This document shows positions 15,616-22,045 of a stretch of 25,517 nucleotides of DNA, piece by piece. The first letter of the stretch is position 1; each line of letters begins with the position of its first letter. The notes under the pieces were generated by a model that did no database searches, was not told where the DNA came from, and saw only the letters and a program-made list of their open reading frames with translations. The position numbers and the translations under genes are program-made. The stretch is from Bdellovibrio sp. GTDB taxonomy: Bacteria > Bdellovibrionota > Bdellovibrionia > Bdellovibrionales > Bdellovibrionaceae. The stretch is taken from the NCBI GenBank assembly GCA_003176075.1, contig PSRN01000105.1, positions 1-25,517 on the forward strand. Direction: 5' to 3'.

Positions 15616-15969
15616 ATGAAAAACTCGACTCAAAGCGTGGGCGGCGAAGCCGCCACGGGTGTAAAAATCCTCGTTGGAATCACTGCCTTCATGGCGGCCA
15701 GTCCTGCGTTCGCGCAGGGGATGATGGCTGGCGGTGATGGAGGCAAGGGCCTGTTGGCCATGGCCTCTGGTTTGGCCATTGGTATCGCCGCCGCCGGGGG
15801 CGCGATTGCCCAAGGGAAGACAGCTGCGGCCGCGTTGGACGGCATTGCCCGTAATCCCGCGGCTCAACCGAAAATCTTTACTCCAATGATCATTGGTCTG
15901 GCCCTGATCGAATCCTTGGTGATTTACGCTTTTGTAATTTCATTCTTTCTGCAAGGAAAGCTCGGTTAA
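15616..15969 (+). CDS. atpE: ATP synthase F0 subunit c with N-terminal leader
   Basis: Subunit c builds the rotor ring. The 117 residues include a normal two-helix hairpin (about 43-113) with polar loop ARNPAA (R79, N80, P81) and the ion-binding Glu99. In front stands an extra leader of about 33 residues that looks like a signal peptide (VKILVGITAFMAASPAFA, cleavage before Gln34), unusual for c subunits. Residues 7-15 of the leader (SVGGEAATG) come from an inserted type A palindrome. Gln66, Glu99, Ser100 and Tyr104 have the spacing of the Na+-binding set of Ilyobacter. GGGAG lies about eight bases before the ATG. The operon ends here, facing the convergent pgm gene. Confidence 0.94.
   Translation: MKNSTQSVGGEAATGVKILVGITAFMAASPAFAQGMMAGGDGGKGLLAMASGLAIGIAAAGGAIAQGKTAAAALDGIARNPAAQPKIFTPMIIGLALIESLVIYAFVISFFLQGKLG
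15636..15659 (+). repeat. Type A palindromic element inside atpE (24 bp)
   Basis: Identical over 24 bp to the coding-strand copy in yidC. It lies between the first polar residues and the hydrophobic core of the AtpE leader and adds eight codons in the same frame as in yidC. Confidence 0.92.
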
Positions 15970-15975
15970 GCAGGG

Positions 15976-16029
15976 CGTGGGCGGCGAAGAGCCAAGTCGG
16001 TGCCTTCGGCACCTCCGCAGTGCCACGGG
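15976..16029 (+). repeat. Composite palindromic element between atpE and pgm (54 bp)
   Basis: Type A ends (CGTGGGCGGCGAAG on the left, GCCACGGG on the right) enclose a type B core with stem GGTGCC/GGCACC and loop TTC. It fills nearly all of the 68-bp gap between two convergent genes. It may act as a bidirectional transcription stop through its hairpins, but no T-run supports this. Confidence 0.9.
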
Positions 16030-16037
16030 TGAGAGCT

Positions 16038-17420
16038 TCAAAGGTATTTTTGCACGATCTTCTCGAAGGAATTCTTGATTCTTTCCATTCCTGCCAATGT
16101 TGAGGATTCAAATCGCATGACGAGAACCGGCTGGGTGTTTGACGATCGGGCAAGTGCCCAACCGTCGGGAAAGCTAACGCGAACTCCGTCGGTCAGGTTG
16201 ACGCGGTAATTCTCCCGGTTGCTTGGTGGAAAGGCTTGCTTGAGCTTTTCGACGATAAGAATCTTCTTTTCCTCGGTCGTATCGATGCGAATCTCAGGAG
16301 TGTTGAAGGCCTGTGGCAGGCCCGCCAGCAATTGGCTGATTGTTCTTCCGCTCTTGGCGAGAATTTCGCAAACTCGAAGGCCGGCGTACAAGGCATCGTC
16401 ATAGCCGTAATTGCGGTCGGCAAAGAAAATATGGCCGCTCATTTCTCCCCCGAAGGGAGCATTTTCCACCTTTATTTTTTCCTTGATCAGCGAATGACCC
16501 GTTTTCCACATGATCGGTTGGCCGCCGTTTTTTTGAATGTCAGCGAACAGGCGGTCCGAGCATTTGACGTCGCCGATAATTTTGGCGCTGGGCGAGTGCT
16601 GCAATATGCTTCGGCTGATCAGCACCATCAGCTCGTCGCCGTAAACCATTTTTCCTTTTTCGTCCAAAACACCGATGCGGTCGGCGTCGCCGTCAAATCC
16701 GATGCCGACGACAGCGCCTTGTTTAACCACTTCCTGGGCAAGGGACTTCATATTCTTTTCAACCGTGGGGTCGGGGTGATGGTTGGGAAAAGTCCCGTCA
16801 GGTTTTTCAAAAAGAATCGTTGGGTGAAGACCGACCGCTTCAAACAGGCGGCGCACGATCACTCCGGCGGCCCCATTGCCACAATCAAGAACGACCTTGA
16901 TGTCTTTGATCTGACCGAACTCCTTTTGGTAGCGGTCGATATAAGACGGGAAAATATCGATTGATTCTTTTGAGCCCTGACCCGCTGAAATGAAGTCGCC
17001 TTTTTCAAGAATACGCCTGAGGTCCTGAATGGCCTCCCCAAAAATTGTCTGTTTCCCGATTGAAACCTTGAACCCGTTGTAATCCGGCGGATTGTGGCTT
17101 CCGGTGATCATCACGCCGCCGACCACTCCAGCCAGGGTGAAGGTGGAAAAGTAGGAAATGGGCGAGGTCACCAGACCAAGGTCGATCACATGAAGGCCGC
17201 TTTCCATCATGCCAAGGATCAGCTGATCTCTGATTGCCGGGCTCGAATGACGCGCATCGTGGCCGACCGTGACCTTGGCTGATTTTGAAAACGCGTCAAT
17301 GCCTCTTCTTTTGAGCTCAGCCGCGAAGGCTCGCCCAAGGTCCCGAGGGAAGTCCAGGTCAAAATCCTTGGACACTACGCCGCGGATGTCGTACTCGCGA
17401 AAAATGACGGGTTGAAACAT
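16038..17420 (-). CDS. Phosphomannomutase/phosphoglucomutase
   Basis: An alpha-D-phosphohexomutase of 460 residues that interconverts hexose 6- and 1-phosphates for polysaccharide or LPS precursors. The phosphoserine loop is GVMITGSHNPPDYNGFK (Ser108), the Mg2+ loop is DGDADR (243-248), the sugar loop is GGEMSGH (324-330), and the C-terminal phosphate-binding part contains RSSNTQPVLVMRFE. NPPDYNGFK and the overall length fit the bacterial PMM/PGM (AlgC/ManB) group rather than GlmM; the exact sugar cannot be told. GGAGG lies nine bases before the ATG. It is the last gene of the minus-strand cluster, 27 bp after pdxA. Confidence 0.92.
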   Translation of the reverse strand: MFQPVIFREYDIRGVVSKDFDLDFPRDLGRAFAAELKRRGIDAFSKSAKVTVGHDARHSSPAIRDQLILGMMESGLHVIDLGLVTSPISYFSTFTLAGVVGGVMITGSHNPPDYNGFKVSIGKQTIFGEAIQDLRRILEKGDFISAGQGSKESIDIFPSYIDRYQKEFGQIKDIKVVLDCGNGAAGVIVRRLFEAVGLHPTILFEKPDGTFPNHHPDPTVEKNMKSLAQEVVKQGAVVGIGFDGDADRIGVLDEKGKMVYGDELMVLISRSILQHSPSAKIIGDVKCSDRLFADIQKNGGQPIMWKTGHSLIKEKIKVENAPFGGEMSGHIFFADRNYGYDDALYAGLRVCEILAKSGRTISQLLAGLPQAFNTPEIRIDTTEEKKILIVEKLKQAFPPSNRENYRVNLTDGVRVSFPDGWALARSSNTQPVLVMRFESSTLAGMERIKNSFEKIVQKYL

Positions 17421-17447
17421 AAAATAAATCCTCCGCGTTTCTGCAAT

Positions 17448-18434
17448 TTATTTGCTGCCCGTGGCGGCTCCGCCGCCCCCGCTTTCAATGGCGAGTTTCA
17501 GAGCATTGATCATGGAACCACAATTGGCCTTGTTTAGTCCAAAAATTTCCTTTGCCGGGCCGTGGTCCACTGAAGCCCGTAGAAAGGGCAAACCGAGAGT
17601 GACATGCACTCCTTCATTGAAACCATGCAATAGCTTAAACGGAATTAAACCTTGGTCGTGATAGCTGGCAAAAAAGACCGAGTATTTCAAACGGTTCTCA
17701 AGCAAGAACGCTGAATCACCTGGCAGAGGTCCCTCGACCTTCCAAGCAGCCCGAGCCAGTTGGCGGTATACATTCTTCAAAAGTTTTTCTTTGTTGCCAA
17801 TAAGGCCCAGGTCTCCGGCATGGGGATTGACTCCAAGAATCGCGCCAGGTTTTTTTTGCAAGTGAGGCATCCAGTCTCTGACGAATTGAGCCGCCAAAGA
17901 GGTTGCTTGCCGGATCCTTCGGGCTGTGAGGTTTTGCTCGACTTGCGCGAGAGGCAAGTGCCCGGTCAAAAGGACCACATTCAGCTCAGGACCCCAAAAG
18001 CTCATAAACAAATCCCTCTTTCCACTGAGGCGGGAAAGGATATCCGTGTGTCCCAAGTCCTTGAGGCCAGTCTTTACAATGAGGGGCTTTGAAAGCGGGC
18101 CTGTGACCAGCACGTCCTTTCTATTCCTCAAGCAGTGGCGGCAGGCCTCCTCGACCCAAAGAGGTGGTGGGGTACGATTTGAAATAAGGGTTAGGGGGTA
18201 ACTTCGCCGCGGGCGGGAGTTTAGCGCCTCTCCAAGGTCGTTGTAGATATCAGGATCAGCACCCGCCAGCAGATGGGCTGAAAAATCTCGGTGATTCGGG
18301 CCACAAAACAGAAGAATTCGCTGATTGGCTGGAACGCGGATCTTTCGCAGGCTTTTGACCGCGATCTCAAGACCAATGCCGTCAAGATCGCCGGTTGTAA
18401 CAATGATATTTCGGAAATTTCTGACATTTCTCAT
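17448..18434 (-). CDS. pdxA: 4-hydroxythreonine-4-phosphate dehydrogenase PdxA
   Basis: PdxA oxidises 4-phosphohydroxy-L-threonine in the DXP-dependent pyridoxal phosphate pathway. It has 328 residues. The three metal-ligand histidines are visible: His159 (TGHLPLAQ), His205 (VNPHAGDLG) and His259 (YHDQGLIPFK). LVTGPLSK, LGHTD and GLPFLRASVDHGPAKEI are further marks. The opening motif reads GDLDGIGLE where GDPAGIGPE is usual, so both prolines are changed. The start overlaps the surA stop (ATGA). The last residues (GGGGAATGSK) come from a type A element at the 3' end of the gene. Confidence 0.93.
   Translation of the reverse strand: MRNVRNFRNIIVTTGDLDGIGLEIAVKSLRKIRVPANQRILLFCGPNHRDFSAHLLAGADPDIYNDLGEALNSRPRRSYPLTLISNRTPPPLWVEEACRHCLRNRKDVLVTGPLSKPLIVKTGLKDLGHTDILSRLSGKRDLFMSFWGPELNVVLLTGHLPLAQVEQNLTARRIRQATSLAAQFVRDWMPHLQKKPGAILGVNPHAGDLGLIGNKEKLLKNVYRQLARAAWKVEGPLPGDSAFLLENRLKYSVFFASYHDQGLIPFKLLHGFNEGVHVTLGLPFLRASVDHGPAKEIFGLNKANCGSMINALKLAIESGGGGAATGSK
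17458..17481 (-). repeat. Type A palindromic element at the 3' end of pdxA
   Basis: Two mismatches from the yidC copy. Read on the coding strand it gives GGGGAATG in the same frame as the yidC, atpE and etfA copies, and it ends three codons before the stop. Confidence 0.85.
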
Positions 18435-19525
18435 TTGGGGGGATTGAAATGGACAACGGATTCTTCTTTTTTCTGATTGAGCCAGATGCGAAATTGCTTT
18501 TGAAAGGTTTGCTCCATCATGGCGGCTCGAATTCGGTCCTTTTCCTTTTCAAACTGGGGATCACTGGTGATCTTGCGCGAGACCAGCTTGAGAATATGGA
18601 CTCCGTTTTTCGATTGGACCAGTCCGCTGATTTGTCCTGGGTTCAACCCCGCCACAGCGTCTTCGATTTCTTTCGCTATTTCACCGGTCTTGAAAGTTCC
18701 AAGGATTCCGCCGGTGGTGAAGTTCGGGTCTTCGGAGTGTTGCTCCGCGAGCGTTTCAAAATTTTGCCCGGCATTGATCTTCTTTAGAACGGACTTGGCT
18801 CGTTCTTCCGCCCTGTCTTTCCCGCCCTTCTTATTGGCGAAAAAAATGTGGGCTACTGTAAACTCTGAAAATCCATTCTGGGGTGAGGCTTGTTTCTTGG
18901 CGTACTGGGCCAGCACGTCTTCGTCAGTGACTCGGATCTTTGAAGTGATTTCCTGCTCCAGGAGATTTTGCCGTTCGATTCGAGTTTTCAAAACAACCTG
19001 ATATTCCGAAATAGGGATACCTTGGGTTTGCAAGGCCTGCGTCAGTTCCTGCCGGGTCATTTTGTTTCGCTTGGCCATTTCACGGATTTCCTGTTCCACC
19101 CGTTCCGAAGTCACCGAAAGATTCAGGCGCTTGACTTCGGAATCCAAAACCTTCTCGTTGACCAGGTATTCCAACTGATCTTTCCGAGACTGTTTCAGCA
19201 CCTCCAAATTGAGATCGCCCATCAACAGTTCATCGACCATGCCGGTTTTTTGTAAACGATTTTGAAAGTGGGCCAAGTCCGATGAAAGGATGATTTCGTT
19301 GTTGACGGTTTGCACGATGCCGTCGATCAACACGCGGCCAGCCGGGCTTGCGTTGTTAGCACTCGGTGCGATCGTTGCGTGCGAAGCGTTGGCTGCGGGC
19401 GAAGTGTTGGTCGCGTGCGAAGTGGGCGATCGGTCGGCAGGCGATTCAGCCCACGATCGGGCCGACACCCAGACGGTCGAAAACAGGATCATGGAAACGA
19501 GAGCGTGGGAGGTATTCTTCAACAT
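18431..19525 (-). CDS. surA: SurA-like periplasmic chaperone / parvulin peptidyl-prolyl isomerase
   Basis: A secreted folding factor for outer-membrane proteins, 364 residues. Signal peptide 1-26 (SMILFSTVWVSARSWA). A low-complexity stretch of about residues 27-63, rich in Ser, Ala, Asn and His, is built on an 18-bp tandem repeat. The SurA N-terminal chaperone region follows (VDGIVQTVNNEIILSSDL-like text, about 65-190). One parvulin domain covers about 213-310 (VAHIFFA ... LAEQHSEDPNFTTGGILGTF ... GVHILKL). E. coli SurA has two parvulin domains; this protein has one. GGAGT lies before the ATG. The stop overlaps the pdxA start, repeating the surA-pdxA linkage known in enterobacteria. Confidence 0.88.
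   Translation of the reverse strand: MLKNTSHALVSMILFSTVWVSARSWAESPADRSPTSHATNTSPAANASHATIAPSANNASPAGRVLIDGIVQTVNNEIILSSDLAHFQNRLQKTGMVDELLMGDLNLEVLKQSRKDQLEYLVNEKVLDSEVKRLNLSVTSERVEQEIREMAKRNKMTRQELTQALQTQGIPISEYQVVLKTRIERQNLLEQEITSKIRVTDEDVLAQYAKKQASPQNGFSEFTVAHIFFANKKGGKDRAEERAKSVLKKINAGQNFETLAEQHSEDPNFTTGGILGTFKTGEIAKEIEDAVAGLNPGQISGLVQSKNGVHILKLVSRKITSDPQFEKEKDRIRAAMMEQTFQKQFRIWLNQKKEESVVHFNPPK
19350..19421 (-). repeat. 18-bp degenerate tandem repeat in surA
   Basis: Four units (19350-19367, 19368-19385, 19386-19403, 19404-19421). The last three share a GCG or GTG start and a GCGAA end. On the coding strand they give a six-residue rhythm (SHATNT, SPAANA, SHATIA, PSANNA) right after the signal peptide. 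Confidence 0.75.
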
Positions 19526-19528
19526 GTC

Positions 19529-20494
19529 TTACTCCTGAATCCGCGTTTCGACTTTCACTTGGTTCATAAGGTCGTAGTTGATCGAAACCTTGGATTTCCT
19601 GATTTGCTGGTCCAGCCATTGGGTATAATCCCTTTGCTCGCGGGTCGCCAAATATAGCTGTTCCACCAGATTTCTCGCATCTTCAAATTTCTTGTAGCCG
19701 CCGGGCTCTTTCTTTTCCACCTTGAATATGTGAAAGCCAAAAGCACTTTCCAAAATTGGGCTGGTGCCGCCGGCGGGAAGGGCAAAGGCCTTTTCAAAAA
19801 TGTCGACGGTCCCCCGGTCGACCCAGCCGACGAGGCCGCCCGCCTTTCTTTCCGGCGCGACAGAATACTTCTTCGCCAGACTTTCAAAACTTTGGTGCTT
19901 CTTAATTTCATCCAAAATGTCCTGTGCCTTTCCCAGGTCGTCCACGACAATCTGTCGCAGCAGTATTCGTTCCTTATACTGGAACTTCTCTTTGTTCTCA
20001 TCGTAATATTTTCGCAGATCTTCCGCCGTCGGTTGAGGCGACTTTGAACCCAAGGCCTTGAAAACCTTTCTCTGTAAGACGGTCCGTCGCACGTTTTCCT
20101 TCCATTCAGCAAGTGCCAGGTTTTCCTCCGCCAGCATTTTGCGAAAAGAGAGGTCGTCGGGATATCCGGCGCGCGTGGCGGTCATTTCCTCGTCAATTTC
20201 TGAACCGTTGAGTGAAACCCCCGATTCGTTGGCGTATTGATCCAGCAGAGACGACAAAATGAACTCCTTGATCACGAAATCCCGTGACCGTTGAATTTGC
20301 TGGGGGCTGCGCGCGACGATGGCGTCGAACTCCTTCAAATGCCTCGAAAGGCGTTCGGAGTATTCCTTTAAATTCAGTTGTTGACCATTCACATTGATGA
20401 CCACTTGTTCGGAAAGCCGTTGTTTGTTCCACGTGCAGGAGCACAGAACGAGCGCTATCAGGATGGCATTGGGGCGGCAAGCTTTTCTATTCAA
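19529..20494 (-). CDS. PpiC/SurA-type lipoprotein
   Basis: A 321-residue parvulin-type protein with a lipoprotein signal (AILIALVLCSC, probable modified Cys20). The chaperone-like N-terminal helices span about residues 35-175. A parvulin domain follows (about 190-285: RILLRQIVVD, LAKKYSVAPERKAGGLVGW, FGFHIFKVE). The start was set at TTG 20494, which overlaps the stop of the upstream ppiC gene (TTGAATAG). The frame runs back to an ATG at 20656, but that would overlap the neighbour by 170 bp and bury the signal. No ribosome site precedes the TTG, so coupling is assumed. It is the middle one of three consecutive parvulin genes, presumably serving outer-membrane protein folding. Confidence 0.82.
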   Translation of the reverse strand: MNRKACRPNAILIALVLCSCTWNKQRLSEQVVINVNGQQLNLKEYSERLSRHLKEFDAIVARSPQQIQRSRDFVIKEFILSSLLDQYANESGVSLNGSEIDEEMTATRAGYPDDLSFRKMLAEENLALAEWKENVRRTVLQRKVFKALGSKSPQPTAEDLRKYYDENKEKFQYKERILLRQIVVDDLGKAQDILDEIKKHQSFESLAKKYSVAPERKAGGLVGWVDRGTVDIFEKAFALPAGGTSPILESAFGFHIFKVEKKEPGGYKKFEDARNLVEQLYLATREQRDYTQWLDQQIRKSKVSINYDLMNQVKVETRIQE

Positions 20495-21350
20495 GCAGTT
20501 TAGTATTGATTGAAACTGGATACTGCTTTTTGAGTTTTTCAAAATGGGAGTTGAACAGCTGCAGGCGCTTGTCGTTATGAACTCCCATGCGAATTTGTCT
20601 CTTGTCGGCGTTGTCATAAATCCGTCGGTCGGTGACTTTGACAATGTGAAATCCAAAAGGAGTTTCGATCAGGCCCTTCACTTCATTGATTTTCATGGCC
20701 TGCAGGGTCTCATAAAAATTTGGCGTCAGCGTGATGCGACTTTGAAAGCCAGAGTCCCCTCCGAGAGGTTTAGTCACCGAGTCGTCGGAGTAAAGTTTGA
20801 CGAGTTCCTCAAAGGGGCGCTTTGATTTTTTCACTTCATCGTAAATCTCTTGCGCCCGCTTCTTCGCTTCAGCCCGCTGGCTGGCGGTGGCGCCCGGCTT
20901 GACCTCGATCACAATATGGGAAAATCGGATTTCCGGATTGTGTTTGTAGTAGTCCTCCATTTCCCGCTCGGAAATGGAGATCTTTTGCGCCGGTGCGCCC
21001 AGTTCGTGCTCCAGATAGGTCTTGTAGAGCTCGGACTTGATTCGCTCCTGGTAAATAGGGTCCTTCTCCAATCCCATCTTCTGCGCTTCCGCGAGGCCGA
21101 TTTCAAAACGAACGACGTCCTCGATAAATTGCTTCTTCGTTGGAGCGTTGTCGGCGTTCTTGACCTCATTGAAGCGGCGGTTAAAGTCCTCTAATGTGAC
21201 CTGGCGATTTCCGACCGTGGCCACGATGTCATCTTTTTTGGTGGCCGCTGACGAAGTATTCAGTCCAAGGATTTGAATCAGGGGGAAAACGGCGAAAAAA
21301 ATCGCCAGTGTGGGCGGCGAACAGCCAAGTCGGTGCCTGCATCGAGTCAT
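20487..21350 (-). CDS. PpiC-type periplasmic peptidyl-prolyl isomerase
   Basis: A 287-residue parvulin-type protein with signal peptide (hydrophobic PTLAIFFAVFPLIQILGL, cleavage near NTSSAA). N-terminal helices cover about 40-125. The parvulin domain covers about 140-245 (RFSHIVIEVKPG, LVKLYSDDSVTKPLGGDSGF, PFGFHIVKVTDRR). The start MTRCRHRL has AAAGGA six bases upstream; an ATG 14 codons earlier is less likely. The positively charged head of the signal peptide is written by the antisense strand of a truncated composite palindromic element. The gene is upstream of and overlaps the ppiC lipoprotein, and follows the DUF374 gene by 47 bp. Confidence 0.85.
   Translation of the reverse strand: MTRCRHRLGCSPPTLAIFFAVFPLIQILGLNTSSAATKKDDIVATVGNRQVTLEDFNRRFNEVKNADNAPTKKQFIEDVVRFEIGLAEAQKMGLEKDPIYQERIKSELYKTYLEHELGAPAQKISISEREMEDYYKHNPEIRFSHIVIEVKPGATASQRAEAKKRAQEIYDEVKKSKRPFEELVKLYSDDSVTKPLGGDSGFQSRITLTPNFYETLQAMKINEVKGLIETPFGFHIVKVTDRRIYDNADKRQIRMGVHNDKRLQLFNSHFEKLKKQYPVSINTKLLE
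21309..21337 (+). repeat. Truncated composite palindromic element in a ppiC signal sequence
   Basis: The plus strand reads TGTGGGCGGCGAACAGCC and continues AAGTCGGTGCC, matching the left half of the 54-bp element after atpE with two mismatches. The right half is missing. The host gene lies on the opposite strand, the only in-gene copy seen in that orientation. It provides CRHRLGCSPPT of the signal peptide. Confidence 0.8.
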
Positions 21351-21397
21351 TGCAAATCCTTTCACCTCAAAATACTCCGACCAGGCTATCACTGCGT

Positions 21398-22045
21398 CTA
21401 AAGCGCAGCAAAGTTTTTAGACGCCTCCAGATTTGCGCGCTGCAGTGATCGCTTCAACTCTCTTTTCAAATCTTCATTTCGTGGATCGATTTGGGGGGAA
21501 ACTCGCAGTGGCTCCCCCCAATGAATAACGACGCGAGCGAAGGGTTTGGGAAGAAAAGTCTTGTTCCACGATTTCTCGAATTTCCAGGCCCTGTCATAGG
21601 CCACACCACAAGGGAAAATCGGAGCGCTGTGAAGGAGACGGCTCATTTCAAAAACGCCTGGCTTGACCTCATGAAGGGGGCCCTTCGGGCCATCCACCGC
21701 GAAAGAGACATTTCGATTTGTTTTGCGAACCGCCTTCACCAGTCCCAGCAACCCGCGAACCGCGCCGCGGGTGGAAGACCCGCGAGTCGTCATCCCACCC
21801 ACCATTTTGACGACCGTGTCCATGATCTGACCGTCCTTGCTCGACGAAGCCATGGAAACAATTCGGTAAGGACCAATCAGGATCAGAAGCACGAGCTCAT
21901 CGCCGTGCCAATGTGCAAAGAGAGTTGGATGACGTTCCCGCAGACAGGCTTTCAACGACTCGGGTTCACGAACTTGCACGCGCCACGTGGCACTCAGCAA
22001 CTTGAAAAACACGCCCGCGATAAAACCGAGGATTCTTTCCCTCAT
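21398..22045 (-). CDS. DUF374 lysophospholipid acyltransferase-like protein
   Basis: A 215-residue protein of the DUF374 group (PF04028), related to glycerolipid and lipid A acyltransferases of the inner membrane. A hydrophobic N-terminus (ILGFIAGVFFKLLSA) is followed by the H-x4-D-like motif in FAHWHGDELVLL (about 43-54), ASSSKDGQIM, TTRGSSTRGAVRGL and VDGPKGP, all conserved in this group. The substrate is unknown; in related bacteria the family is linked to outer-membrane lipid synthesis. Start and stop share bases with etfA (TAATG), so translation is coupled. It follows etfA and precedes the three parvulin genes, which fits an envelope role. Confidence 0.88.
   Translation of the reverse strand: MRERILGFIAGVFFKLLSATWRVQVREPESLKACLRERHPTLFAHWHGDELVLLILIGPYRIVSMASSSKDGQIMDTVVKMVGGMTTRGSSTRGAVRGLLGLVKAVRKTNRNVSFAVDGPKGPLHEVKPGVFEMSRLLHSAPIFPCGVAYDRAWKFEKSWNKTFLPKPFARVVIHWGEPLRVSPQIDPRNEDLKRELKRSLQRANLEASKNFAAL

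Noticed and set aside
15976..16029. Composite element as a Rho-independent terminator
   Set aside because: The hairpins are strong but no T-run follows on either strand. A stop function is possible but not shown.
19290..19657. Overlapping plus-strand frames opposite surA
   Set aside because: They arise from the 18-bp repeat, which lacks stops on both strands; the minus strand has the signal peptide and parvulin domain.
20495..20656. Longer start of the ppiC lipoprotein inside the upstream ppiC gene
   Set aside because: A 170-bp overlap with a conserved C-terminus is unlikely, and the signal sequence would become internal.
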